Below are positions 34,168 to 43,005 of a DNA stretch of 64,000 nt, one piece after another (positions within the stretch are counted from its first letter, which is position 1; the number at the start of each line of letters is the position of its first letter). The position numbers and the translations under genes were made by a program. Source of the DNA: Arthrobacter sp. D5-1 (GTDB lineage: Bacteria > Actinomycetota > Actinomycetes > Actinomycetales > Micrococcaceae); NCBI RefSeq assembly GCF_017357425.1, contig NZ_CP014571.1, positions 3,658,001 to 3,722,000 on the forward strand, given 5' to 3'. The notes under the pieces were generated by a model. It was not told the DNA's origin and made no database searches. It saw only the letters and a list, made by a program, of their open reading frames with translations.

Positions 34168-35337
34168 TCAACTCTGGATTGGAACGGCATTCAGGCCCTT
34201 TTCTGCGCGGCGGAGTTGCTCCTGCCGGGGTTGGGAGGTGTTCAATTCACCCAGTGCGGTGACGTAGGCCTGAGCCTGCAAATCTGCGAGCGCATCCCAG
34301 TTGTAGCCGGCGGCAAACCGGCGTCCTTCCACTGCCACGTGCTCCAGCCCTGGCTGGGAATAGCGGGTGGCAATCTCATGGGCGAAAGCAGTGACGTCAA
34401 AGGGGGTGACAAGCCATCCGGTCCCGGCAGGGAGGATCTCTCTGAGGCACGGGATATCGAAAGCAATCACTGGCGTACCAGCAGCCAAGGCATCAATGGC
34501 CACCAAGCCGAACGTCTCGTGCCGGGAAGGCACCGCCACCAGACGGGCCTCGCTGATGGTCCTTAACTTCGCCTCCCCGGACAACCAGCCCAGCAGCTGA
34601 ACACGTTCGGACAGACCGGCTTCTTTCACGGCTGCACGCAATCTGTCTTCGTCCTGACCGGTGCCGGCAATCAGCAGATTTCCCTCGACCCTGCTGCACG
34701 CTTGGGACCAAGCCTGCAGGAGGAGGTCAAGCCCCTTATGCCCGTACTCCAGACGGCCGATGAAGAGGACATCCTTCCCAAGGCGCGGCGGGGTGCTCCA
34801 CACACAGGGGTCCACACCGTTGCCGATCACGTCCACATGAACGTCTGGATTCAGTTTCTTCAACCTTTCGGCTATGCCTTGCGAGACAGCGATGAGTCTT
34901 CGGTGCTTTCGTACCCCCAGCCGCTCTATCCAATGCAGCGGCAACTTGTACTGCCGCGCCTTGTCCCTGGCATGGAGCCACTGGACAACCCCAATGGTGG
35001 GGCGTTGGGTCCATAGCGGGGCTGCCATGGTGGAAAACGGGGCGAAGAAATCTTCCACCACCAAGTCAACCGATGATCGGCGCCGGCTCACTTCGAAAGG
35101 CAGCCGTGCCACGTACGCCACCAACCGGGTCAGTCGATTGCGGCCGGATCCATACCCGATCGGCACGTAGCGCACGCCGTCCTCCACGCGTTCCGTCCAG
35201 CCCGGATACCGGGTGGTGAGCACCGTGATGTGATAACCCTTGTCTGCAAGCCGACGGTTGATTTCGTGCGTCCGCACGGATCCCCCTCCGGCCCCCGGCA
35301 TGCGCGGATCTTCGAATCCCAAATGCAAAACTCTCAT
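34168..35337 (-). CDS. Glycosyltransferase family 4
   Basis: A 389-residue GT4 enzyme. The N-domain opens MRVLHLGFEDPRMPGAGGGS with the Gly-rich loop, and the C-domain has VLFIGRLEYGHKGLDLLLQA, LLIAGTGQDEDRLR, RVQLLGWLSGEAKL and AVPSRHETFGLVAIDALAAG, which includes the ExFGxxxxE donor site. Start at 35337 overlaps the flippase stop by 4 bases (ATGA). The longer GTG start at 35373 is rejected. Third gene to act in a likely repeat-unit assembly path; donor sugar not predictable. Confidence 0.9.
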   Translation of the reverse strand: MRVLHLGFEDPRMPGAGGGSVRTHEINRRLADKGYHITVLTTRYPGWTERVEDGVRYVPIGYGSGRNRLTRLVAYVARLPFEVSRRRSSVDLVVEDFFAPFSTMAAPLWTQRPTIGVVQWLHARDKARQYKLPLHWIERLGVRKHRRLIAVSQGIAERLKKLNPDVHVDVIGNGVDPCVWSTPPRLGKDVLFIGRLEYGHKGLDLLLQAWSQACSRVEGNLLIAGTGQDEDRLRAAVKEAGLSERVQLLGWLSGEAKLRTISEARLVAVPSRHETFGLVAIDALAAGTPVIAFDIPCLREILPAGTGWLVTPFDVTAFAHEIATRYSQPGLEHVAVEGRRFAAGYNWDALADLQAQAYVTALGELNTSQPRQEQLRRAEKGLNAVPIQS

Positions 35338-36914
35338 AGCTGTCTTTCCATCCTTCGGGCGTTGGGAGGCCACGTACTGTGGTCGCCGTGACTATGGCGG
35401 TCACCTCCGCGCTTGGAACCCCGACGGCGGCCGGCAGCCCGGCTGCCAGAGTGCCGTCGTCGTCGAATTTTGAAGTCGTTCCCGTGTGGCAACAGCCTCC
35501 GCTGGTGAGCGAGAACGAAGAGGCCGCTGACAGTGGCCAGGGCCAGCCACACCAGTGGCTGGAGTGAGGCGGCCACAGCCAGCGCCACTATCAAGGCGAC
35601 GGCCAGAACCAGGAACGGGCCGGCTCCCCGGCCGGGGTGTGCCGCAATGAGTACCGGACGTGCCAGGAGCGCCAGAACCACGCCCGCTGCCAGTGCGCCC
35701 ACAGCGGAGCCCACAGCCATGCCCGTGACCGCGTTCAACTGCCAACCAACCCAGAGTCCAACCACCACCAGGAGACACGCACAAGCGAGGCCGATCTGGC
35801 ATCGGCGGTAGGCGCGCAGGGCCAGGAGAACCGTGGAAAGCACCATGAGGACCGCGTAACCAAGACCGGAAGCAGCCAGCCACGGCAGGAGCCCCAGGGA
35901 GCCGTGGTACTTCTGCGGCACGATGAATCCGGCCATCAGTGGTGGAGCTGTGGCGATGATGGCGAAAGCCACCACGGCAAGTTGCCCGAACGACGCGAAG
36001 GCAGCACCAAGAACCTCGCCCGCGTTGGCATCGGGCGTGCGAAGCAACGGGAAGGCCACCAAAGCGGTTCCGGCTGCCACGTAGACAGGCCCTTTGGCGA
36101 TGGTGGCAAGCGCCTGGAAACCTGCTGCATCGGCCGATCCGCTGTCCAGGAAGCCGACCACCACGACGTCGACACCCACCAGCACGGAGACAACGCCGAG
36201 AACGGAGGCGATGTCACTGGTCTCGGCCCATCTCCACTTCTCCAGCACAACCCGCGGACGCCACCGTAAGTCCCGGTAGAAGGACCACGGCACTATTAAC
36301 GGCGCCAGGCACCCCACTACGAAACCTAGGACCCCTCCCCCGGCACCCCATGCCATGGCGATCACCACCACGCTGAAGATCAGCCTCAGGAGAACCTCGC
36401 CCACAGTGGACAGCGCGTACCAGGTGAAACGGAGCTCACCCTGCAACCAGCCAGCGGGTGCATTCGCCACGAAGATGACAAAGGCCGCCAACGCCACCAC
36501 TGCGGCCAGGACGGGGTCGGCGAGCGCGAGCGTCACGCTGCCTGAGATCACTGCAGCGGCAACGCCCGCCAGGCAGGACACGAAGACCGAGAAGGCCACG
36601 CCATTACGCCGTTCCTCGGAGCCTGCCGGGTGGACGGCAACAACGTGCGACAAGGGAAGCGGGACCAAGGCATTGGCCACGATCCCCACCACCCCCAGGA
36701 TCATCGCCGCGGCGGCGAAGATCGTGTATTCCGCGGTATCCAGCATGGTGGCCATGAGAAGCGTGCAGGCGTAGCTCATCACGCCTACAACCCCTGCGGA
36801 CACGGCAAGGAAGCCGCTGTTTGCTGCAATACCCGGGTCTTTTTCCGAAGCCCTGCGGTGTGACCGGGGTCTTTCCCGCACAGCAAGAGTCATTGTTTTC
36901 TGGGATAAATCCAT
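35334..36914 (-). CDS. Polysaccharide flippase-like membrane protein (Wzx/MATE-like)
   Basis: A 526-residue polytopic protein with about 12-14 helices, for example GFLAVSAGVVGVMSYACTLL, EYTIFAAAAMILGVVGIVAN, PVLAAVVALAAFVIFVANAP and YAVLMVLSTVLLALRAYRR. The layout fits the polysaccharide transporter/MATE superfamily that flips lipid-linked glycans across the membrane. The long C-terminal tail (about 60 residues) is very basic (FKIRRRRHSGSRAAGRRRGS) and ends ATGA-coupled to the next gene. Start at 36914 lies 13 bases after the preceding stop. Sequence identity to known Wzx is not visible by eye; the call rests on topology and operon context. Confidence 0.7.
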   Translation of the reverse strand: MDLSQKTMTLAVRERPRSHRRASEKDPGIAANSGFLAVSAGVVGVMSYACTLLMATMLDTAEYTIFAAAAMILGVVGIVANALVPLPLSHVVAVHPAGSEERRNGVAFSVFVSCLAGVAAAVISGSVTLALADPVLAAVVALAAFVIFVANAPAGWLQGELRFTWYALSTVGEVLLRLIFSVVVIAMAWGAGGGVLGFVVGCLAPLIVPWSFYRDLRWRPRVVLEKWRWAETSDIASVLGVVSVLVGVDVVVVGFLDSGSADAAGFQALATIAKGPVYVAAGTALVAFPLLRTPDANAGEVLGAAFASFGQLAVVAFAIIATAPPLMAGFIVPQKYHGSLGLLPWLAASGLGYAVLMVLSTVLLALRAYRRCQIGLACACLLVVVGLWVGWQLNAVTGMAVGSAVGALAAGVVLALLARPVLIAAHPGRGAGPFLVLAVALIVALAVAASLQPLVWLALATVSGLFVLAHQRRLLPHGNDFKIRRRRHSGSRAAGRRRGSKRGGDRHSHGDHSTWPPNARRMERQL

Positions 36915-36927
36915 GGATGAACGTCCG

Positions 36928-38370
36928 CTACTGGCCGTCAAGAGCATCGGCGGGAGCGAAGGCGCTCCCTGGGCCGGCCAGCAAAGCAGTGCGTCCGGCG
37001 GAACGGAGTTCGGCAGACGTCACGCCGATCTTCTGCATTGCCGCGAAGGCCTCAAACTCGTCACGGCCCTTCATCAGCACGGCGACATGTCCATCATCCG
37101 CAACTGCAACTTCATCCGTCCGGTGCAGGATGGACTGAAGATCAGCATCTTCAGGCAACACGAACCGGGCCAGGGTGGAAAGGTCCGAGTGGCACCACCC
37201 TGCATCCGCGCCGTCGCGCCGTATCTTCTCCTCCTCCAGAACTGCGCCTGTGAGCAGTCTGGTGCTGCGGTCCCAGGTGAAGCAGCGGGCCCATTCCCGG
37301 CACTCGGCTGAGACCAACGCTTCCGAGTCCGGCTCACTCAAGGCGGTGAGGGCCTCAACCATGGCGGCGCCAAATTCCTGGGGAGTATCCACCAGCCAAC
37401 CGGTTCTGCCTTCCACTACGGAGTCCCGTATGCCTGGAACACGCAGGGCCAGGCAGGGCACGCCCCACGCGGCGGCTTCGATCACCGAGCAGCCCCAACC
37501 TTCTGACGCCGAGGTGGAGGCAGTCAGCCAAGCCCGGCTCAACAACCTGTCACGGACCTCATTGGGCTGGTAGCCATGGAACGTTACTTCGTGGTCCAGG
37601 CCAAGGTCTGTGGCCAACTGCTGCAACCGCGCCCGCTCCGGGCCGTCCCCCACAATGTCCATCCGCAGCTTCGGAATGCTCCGCACTGCCACGGCGAACT
37701 GGCCCATCAGCAGGTCCAGCCTCTTGTGCGGCACCAGGCGGCTGACGACGGCGATGGTCGGGTGGGGTGCACGGGCGGCAACCTCGTCCGGAATGTCGAT
37801 GGTTCCGTTCGGAACCACGTGGACGGGACCCGAAAAACCGAGTTTCCTCAGTTCCAGCCGGGTAGAGGGTGAAACCGCCACAATGGATCGCTTGCCGTAC
37901 ACCGTCTTGGCTCCCGAACTTTCCAGGAACCGGCCCACGGCGGCCATAGGTGGCGAGAACCTTGTGCGGAACTGCTCCTGGTGGACGTGGTGGATTACCT
38001 GGATGATCGGCAGGTCCCGGGGCAGGAACAAGGGCGAAAAGAACGGTATCCCGTTTTGGCAGTCCACCACGGCATCAAATTGCCCGCCGTTCCGCAGGAG
38101 CCTGAGCGCGGCGTGTCCATAAGTGGACAGGGCTCCGCCTCCGCGCAGGATGCGGATGCCGTCAATGACATCCTCAGGTGACTGGCCGTCGTCGCGCCCT
38201 GTAAACCAGGTGACCTGGACGCCGTTCTGCACCCACCTCTTGGAAATCTCATGCATGTACTGCTCGGCGCCGCCGGCTTGTGAGTGCTGGACGTCGCGCC
38301 AGTTGAGGACCAGCACGTGCTTTCCGGCGAGAAGGGTTGGTGAGTTGATGTCAGGAAGGCCGGACATCAT
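36928..38370 (-). CDS. Glycosyltransferase family 4
   Basis: A 480-residue GT4 enzyme. The N-domain has VLVLNWRDVQHSQAGGAEQY and VTWFTGRDDGQSPEDVIDGI, and the C-domain has TIAVVSRLVPHKRLDLLMGQ, MDIVGDGPERARLQQLA, VTFHGYQPNEVRDRLLSRAW and ASEGWGCSVIEAAAWGVPCL with the donor-binding Glu. An unusual extra C-terminal domain of about 80 residues follows (CHSDLSTLARFVLPEDADLQ onward), absent from typical GT4 proteins. Start at 38370 overlaps the upstream stop (ATGA) instead of the long frame from 38460. Confidence 0.9.
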   Translation of the reverse strand: MMSGLPDINSPTLLAGKHVLVLNWRDVQHSQAGGAEQYMHEISKRWVQNGVQVTWFTGRDDGQSPEDVIDGIRILRGGGALSTYGHAALRLLRNGGQFDAVVDCQNGIPFFSPLFLPRDLPIIQVIHHVHQEQFRTRFSPPMAAVGRFLESSGAKTVYGKRSIVAVSPSTRLELRKLGFSGPVHVVPNGTIDIPDEVAARAPHPTIAVVSRLVPHKRLDLLMGQFAVAVRSIPKLRMDIVGDGPERARLQQLATDLGLDHEVTFHGYQPNEVRDRLLSRAWLTASTSASEGWGCSVIEAAAWGVPCLALRVPGIRDSVVEGRTGWLVDTPQEFGAAMVEALTALSEPDSEALVSAECREWARCFTWDRSTRLLTGAVLEEEKIRRDGADAGWCHSDLSTLARFVLPEDADLQSILHRTDEVAVADDGHVAVLMKGRDEFEAFAAMQKIGVTSAELRSAGRTALLAGPGSAFAPADALDGQ

Positions 38371-39164
38371 GGTGTTGCCCTCTGGAGTTGGATCACCGAG
38401 GCAAAGCTGGCCACCCCATCCTGGAAGGGACGGAACGTTGATGCAGCTCCATCGGTCCATGCCACGGGAAGTTCGATGATGCTGGCGTTGTTGTCCTGCA
38501 GGCGCAGCAGAAGCTCAACGTCGAAGGCGAAACCAGTGCTGCGGCACTGAACCATGGCTGCTGTGAGGGCATCGCGTTCGAAGAATTTGAAGCCGCACTG
38601 GGTGTCCTGTATGCCCTTGACCTTTGATTTGGTCAGCGCCCGGAAGGCCGTGCCGCCCACCCTTCGTCCGAGGTGTTGGGGCCGGACCAGGGTTGAGCCG
38701 GGTGCGTGGCGGGAAGCGATCACCGCTGCTGCACCGTCTGAGAGATGGGCCATGGCCTCGGTGAGGGTTTCCAGCGGCGTGGCGAGGTCGGCGTCGAAAA
38801 AGCCCGTGAACCTGGACGTGCCGCTGAGGAGGCCGCGACGGACTGCCGCTCCCTTCCCCTTCCGTGAGCACCCCACCACGGAAATGGGAACTGCGTCCCC
38901 CTCTTCCCGAGAGATCCTGCGGACCACTGCGGCGGTCTCATCAACGCTTCCGTTGTCCACCACAACAATCCGCGAAGACCACGGCTGGTTGGCCAGGAAA
39001 TCGACCGTCTGTTTCAAGGTGTCGGGGATTCTCGCGGCCTCGTTGTAGGCGGGAATGACCACCTCCAGATCCACGCGGGAGCGGCGCAGCGAGTCTGAAT
39101 GTCGGCGCGCCTGCAGGCTCCCTCTCTTGCCTATGTGCACACTGTGCTGTTGAAGAAGGACCAT
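38367..39164 (-). CDS. Glycosyltransferase family 2, polyprenyl-phosphate sugar synthase-like
   Basis: A 265-residue GT2 enzyme of the dolichyl-phosphate glucose/mannose synthase type. Motifs are LEVVIPAYNEAARIPDTLKQ, RIVVVDNGSVDETAAVVRRI, GKGAAVRRGLLSG, GFFDADLATPLETL (the DxD-like metal site) and TQCGFKFFERDALTA. It would make the lipid-phosphate sugar used by the GT39-type enzyme in the same operon. Start at 39164 has a GGAGG ribosome-binding site 5 bases upstream; the listed frame up to 39470 crosses the divergent intergenic region and is rejected. First gene of the operon. Confidence 0.88.
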   Translation of the reverse strand: MVLLQQHSVHIGKRGSLQARRHSDSLRRSRVDLEVVIPAYNEAARIPDTLKQTVDFLANQPWSSRIVVVDNGSVDETAAVVRRISREEGDAVPISVVGCSRKGKGAAVRRGLLSGTSRFTGFFDADLATPLETLTEAMAHLSDGAAAVIASRHAPGSTLVRPQHLGRRVGGTAFRALTKSKVKGIQDTQCGFKFFERDALTAAMVQCRSTGFAFDVELLLRLQDNNASIIELPVAWTDGAASTFRPFQDGVASFASVIQLQRATP

Positions 39165-39188
39165 CTGAACCTCCATATATCCGGGTAC

Positions 39189-39213
39189 GGCACAAAAACG
39201 TGCTCGCAATATA
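39189..39213 (-). promoter_or_regulatory. Likely promoter of the polysaccharide operon
   Basis: On the minus strand TATATT (39208-39213) is a good -10 box. It is followed by GCACG-TTTT-TGTGC (39190-39203), a 5-bp stem with one G-U pair and a 4-base loop, before the GGAGG site of the GT2 gene. The spacing to the hairpin is only 4 bases. Confidence 0.45.
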
Positions 39214-39357
39214 AGGAGTGGGGGCACCCCGGAAGTCATGACGCCAATCCAGCCGTAGTGCTCCAAGTCATGGACCACTCTCAATACCGGGAGCGGTGCC
39301 GGGCGCTCTGAGCGAAATTGCTGGTTCCTTGTCTGACCCCGTCTATAGAGTGGCCAC

Positions 39358-41577
39358 ATGAGCCACACATCTTCCGTCCCTGCCGCTGCTCCGGAACCAA
39401 CAGCGGTGCCTCCTGTCGCCAAGCGGGTCCCCACACGCCGTGAACACCACGGCGACGTTTTTGTGGACAACTACGAGTGGCTCAGGGACAAGGAATCCGT
39501 TGAGGTGGTGGACCTCCTGAAGGCCGAAAACGCCTACCAGGAAGCCGTCACAGCGCACCAGGAACCATTGCGGGAAGCCATGTTCCAAGAGATCAAGGGC
39601 CGCACCCAGGAAACGGATCTGTCCGTGCCCAGCCGCAAGGACGGCTGGTGGTACTACAGCCGTTCGGTGGAAGGGAAGGAGTACAGCATCCAGTGCCGCG
39701 TCCTGGCCCACAACACCGGGGACCCCGTAGCGGACTGGACGCCCCCGTCCGTGGTGCCCGGCGTGGAAATCGACGGCGAACAGATCCTCCTGGACGGCAA
39801 CATCGAAGCCGAGGGCCAGCCGTTCTTCAGCGTGGGCGGTGCCGCGGTGACAGTTGACGGCAACCTTTACGCCTATGCCGTGGACAACTCAGGCGACGAA
39901 CGGTTCACCCTCAGGATCAAGGACCTGCGCACCGGGGAGCTCCTCCCGGACATCATCGAGGATATTTTCTACGGAGTGGCCTTCTCCCCCGACGGCACGC
40001 GCCTCTTCTACACGGTGGTGGATGATTCGTGGCGCCCCTACCAGGTGAAGGCCCACGTCCTGGGTACGCCGGTGGCCGATGATCAGGTTCTCTACCAGGA
40101 GGACGACGTCGCCATGTGGCTGGGGTTCGATCTCTCCGCGGACAGACGGCACTTGGTGCTCAGCATCGGCTGTTCGGAGTTCAGCGAGACGCAACTGCTC
40201 CGCTTCGACGACTACGACGCCGGCCTCAGCACTGTGATCTCCCGCGACCACCATATTCTGTACGAGGCTGAGCCCTTCCTCCTGGACGGCAGGGAAACAC
40301 TCCTCCTGACCCACAACAAGGACGCCATCAACTCGATGGTCAGCCTGGTGGACCCCGCTGAGCTGACCAAGCCGCTGGCAGAGCAGGACTGGCGTACCGT
40401 CGTCGAACATTCCAACGACGTCCGGGTCAACGGCGCCGGCGTGACATCCACGCATTTGGTGCTCTCCGTTCGTAAGGACACCATCGAACGGGTCCAGGTG
40501 CTGCCCTTGGCCGGCCTCGGCACCGAGGCCCAGGGTGCGCCGGTGGAACCGGCCTTTGACGAAGAGCTCTACACCGCCGGGGTGGCAGGTTCGGACTACG
40601 AGGCGCCGGTCATCCGCATGGGCTACACGTCCTACTTCACGCCGTCGCGCGTCTACGACTTTGTGCTCCCCACCGCCGGACTGCCATCCGGCCAGCTGCT
40701 CCTCCGCAAGGAAAGCCCCGTCCTGGGCGGCTACACGGCGCAGGACTACGTGGCTACCCGCGAATGGGCAACGGCCGACGACGGCACCCGGGTCCCGCTG
40801 TCAGTGCTGCGTCACGCGTCGGTACAGCAGGACGGCACGGGCGCAGGGCTGGTCTACGGCTATGGCTCGTACGAGATGAGCATGGATCCAGGCTTCGGCG
40901 TAGCCCGCTTGTCCCTCCTGGACCGCGGCATCGTCATGGTGATCGCCCACATCCGGGGCGGCGGCGAATTGGGCCGCCAGTGGTACGAGGACGGCAAGAA
41001 GCTCACCAAGAAAAACACCTTCACCGACTTCATCGCGGCCACCGATTGGCTGGCTGGATCGGGGTGGGTTGACCCGTCCCGCATCGCGGCGATGGGTGGA
41101 TCGGCGGGAGGATTGCTCATGGGAGCAGTCGCCAACATGGCCCCGGAAAAATACGCTGCCGTGGTGGCACAGGTGCCGTTCGTGGATGCGCTGACCACCA
41201 TCCTGGATCCCGAGCTTCCGCTCTCCGCCCTGGAATGGGAGGAATGGGGAAACCCGATCACGGACCCAGAGGCCTACGCCTACATGAAGTCCTACACTCC
41301 GTACGAGAATGTGGGGGCCGTTGCCTACCCCAAGATCGCCGCGGTGACATCCTTCAATGACACCCGGGTGCTGTATGTCGAGCCTGCCAAATGGGTTCAG
41401 GCACTGCGCTCCGTGTCTACCGGTTCCGAGCCGATCGTCATGAAGATCGAAATGGACGGCGGGCACGGCGGGGCCTCGGGCCGGTACGTCCAGTGGCGTG
41501 AGCGGGCCTGGGACTACGCGTTCGTCGCCGACTCCCTTGGAGCCACCGAACTCCTGCCTGGAGCCGGCCTGAAGTAG
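39358..41577 (+). CDS. Oligopeptidase B-like S9 family peptidase
   Basis: A 739-residue serine peptidase of the prolyl oligopeptidase family, cytoplasmic, that cleaves short peptides (oligopeptidase B prefers Arg/Lys). The N-terminal part begins KRVPTRREHHGDVFVDNYEW, followed by the seven-bladed propeller (for example YAYAVDNSGDERFTLRIKDL and FYGVAFSPDGTRLFYTVVDD). The catalytic domain has IAHIRGGGELGRQWYEDGKK, the nucleophile Ser582 in AAMGGSAGGLLMG, the Asp region NDTRVLYVEPAKW and His703 in MDGGHGGASGR. Length is normal. Monocistronic, divergent from the polysaccharide operon. Confidence 0.95.
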   Translation: MSHTSSVPAAAPEPTAVPPVAKRVPTRREHHGDVFVDNYEWLRDKESVEVVDLLKAENAYQEAVTAHQEPLREAMFQEIKGRTQETDLSVPSRKDGWWYYSRSVEGKEYSIQCRVLAHNTGDPVADWTPPSVVPGVEIDGEQILLDGNIEAEGQPFFSVGGAAVTVDGNLYAYAVDNSGDERFTLRIKDLRTGELLPDIIEDIFYGVAFSPDGTRLFYTVVDDSWRPYQVKAHVLGTPVADDQVLYQEDDVAMWLGFDLSADRRHLVLSIGCSEFSETQLLRFDDYDAGLSTVISRDHHILYEAEPFLLDGRETLLLTHNKDAINSMVSLVDPAELTKPLAEQDWRTVVEHSNDVRVNGAGVTSTHLVLSVRKDTIERVQVLPLAGLGTEAQGAPVEPAFDEELYTAGVAGSDYEAPVIRMGYTSYFTPSRVYDFVLPTAGLPSGQLLLRKESPVLGGYTAQDYVATREWATADDGTRVPLSVLRHASVQQDGTGAGLVYGYGSYEMSMDPGFGVARLSLLDRGIVMVIAHIRGGGELGRQWYEDGKKLTKKNTFTDFIAATDWLAGSGWVDPSRIAAMGGSAGGLLMGAVANMAPEKYAAVVAQVPFVDALTTILDPELPLSALEWEEWGNPITDPEAYAYMKSYTPYENVGAVAYPKIAAVTSFNDTRVLYVEPAKWVQALRSVSTGSEPIVMKIEMDGGHGGASGRYVQWRERAWDYAFVADSLGATELLPGAGLK

Positions 41578-41586
41578 GAGTTTTTT
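41549..41586 (+). terminator. Intrinsic terminator of the S9 peptidase gene
   Basis: AACTCCT (41549-41555) pairs with AGGAGTT (41576-41582), with an inner GCC/GGC pair, and the stem runs into a T6 tract (41581-41586). The stem overlaps the last codons. It also lies at the 3' end of the convergent methyltransferase gene. Confidence 0.6.
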
Positions 41587-42394
41587 AGCGCTGGCGGGCC
41601 CGGAGGAGTGCGAAGTATCCAGGGATCAGGTCCGGGGTTGACGGATTGCTCAGCGGGCGCGTCTCGATGCTCGCCGAGCCTTCAACAATAAGGTTCCAGT
41701 CCGCCGCCGCGAAGGCCTTGGCCCGTTGTGCCGCCCCGAACCGGCCGGGCATCGGCAGCCCGCGGATGGCCCACTCCAACGGGGCGGGAATGGAATTGCG
41801 GGTGGCACCCAGATGGCTGACGTAGTCCACCGGCGTGCCCGGAAAGTTGGTTTCAGTCAGGAACACGCCTCCGCGGGTCCCGACGACGGGCAGCAGGTTC
41901 GCAGCCAACGCGGCGCGGCCGCTTCGGTCCAGAACGTGCAGGACACCACGGATGAAGATGTTCGCATCCCCCGTCCAGCCTGCCGCTTCGAGGGCCGTAG
42001 CGACAGTCTGCGCTGCGTCCGGTGCCGTCATGTCGCAGACCGCATATGACGCCGTCGTGGTTCCTGCTGACTCCTGCCGTGCCCGCTCAACCGCGTTTGC
42101 AGAGTAGTCCAGCCCTAATGCGTGCGGGAAGTGTTTGGCCAGCAGGCGCGTGAAACTGCCGTTGCCGCATCCGACGTCCACCACGGGCAAAGACGGGTCC
42201 AACTTAGCCATTTGGGGGAGGTAGCCGTTGAGTTCATGGTCGCTGCCCGAGTCCCACAGGACGTCGCCAGTGGCACCGGTTGAGCGGATATCGCCCCAAA
42301 ACCGGTCCCAGGCAGTGCGGGGATCCTTGGGCGCAGCGGAAGAGAGCCTGATGAGGCGGGGAATCAGCAGGTACTTCCTGAAAGCGGAGAACAT
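41585..42394 (-). CDS. Class I SAM-dependent methyltransferase
   Basis: A 269-residue Rossmann-fold methyltransferase. Motif I is LPVVDVGCGNGSFTRLLAKH (about 70-89), motif II LGLDYSANAVERARQE, and motif III region ANIFIRGVLHVLDRSGRAAL. The C-terminus has the family-typical PGYFALLRARQR end. Substrate cannot be inferred; no partner in an operon (STAS-like gene is 19 bases upstream on the same strand, so they may share a transcript). Confidence 0.85.
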   Translation of the reverse strand: MFSAFRKYLLIPRLIRLSSAAPKDPRTAWDRFWGDIRSTGATGDVLWDSGSDHELNGYLPQMAKLDPSLPVVDVGCGNGSFTRLLAKHFPHALGLDYSANAVERARQESAGTTTASYAVCDMTAPDAAQTVATALEAAGWTGDANIFIRGVLHVLDRSGRAALAANLLPVVGTRGGVFLTETNFPGTPVDYVSHLGATRNSIPAPLEWAIRGLPMPGRFGAAQRAKAFAAADWNLIVEGSASIETRPLSNPSTPDLIPGYFALLRARQR

Positions 42395-42413
42395 TCTCCA
42401 AATATAGGTGGCC

Positions 42414-42797
42414 CTACGCCTCCACCAGCCACTCCAACGCCTCTGTTTCAGAAGTGAAGAACTTGGTGGGGCACGGAGGCTTCATGATGCCCAGAAAAAA
42501 GTTGGCAATGACCCTGTCCACCGGAGATGAGCCCCAGAGCGCGATGCGGTTGGCCTGGCACGGTTTGGCAAACACGGAACGGGCACCCCGGGTGACATCG
42601 TCCGTGGTGGCCATGTCAACGATCATGGGATGGCGTTCCTCGCCGCAGAGCTCGTTCACCCGGTCCATGGCCCGCTGGGCGTCAGGTTCCTTGATCCTTG
42701 CCCCGCGCGGCCATGTCAGGCGAAGAATGCCTTGTTCTTCGAGCTCCAGCTCGAACGTCACCTGTTGGTGGTCCTGCGGTGTTGCTGGGTGGTCCAC
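42414..42797 (-). CDS. STAS/SpoIIAA-like domain protein
   Basis: A 127-residue cytoplasmic protein. The fold order of strands and helices (VTFELELEEQGILRLTWPRG, HPMIVDMATTDDVTRGARSV, CQANRIALWGSSPVDRVIAN, FFLGIMKPPCPTKFFTSETE, ALEWLVEA) resembles SpoIIAA-like/STAS proteins often found in actinobacteria next to signalling genes. Start is GTG at 42797 with GAGGAG 5 bases upstream; the long frame to 43232 covers the divergent histidine kinase gene and is rejected. It is divergent from that kinase gene, which hints at signalling, without proof. Confidence 0.7.
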   Translation of the reverse strand: MDHPATPQDHQQVTFELELEEQGILRLTWPRGARIKEPDAQRAMDRVNELCGEERHPMIVDMATTDDVTRGARSVFAKPCQANRIALWGSSPVDRVIANFFLGIMKPPCPTKFFTSETEALEWLVEA

Positions 42798-43005
42798 AGT
42801 GCTCCTCGCGCGGTTGGTGCTGCTGCAGCGGGTTACCTCTGCTGACACCCTCAAGGCTGTCGAATCCACAGGGCAAAGTAAAGGTGTGTCCCAGGACTCA
42901 TCCAACCCATTTGCCGCGTGGTCACCTTTGGCCGCAGTGCCGCTGATAGGGTGTTGCCACATCATGAAAACACCGTGAATGAACCGTTGGAACGGAAGGG
43001 GCTCA

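Noticed and set aside
39165..39470. Long N-terminal extension of the GT2 protein
   Set aside because: It crosses the promoter region and the start of the divergent peptidase gene; ATG 39164 has a GGAGG site and gives the normal family length.
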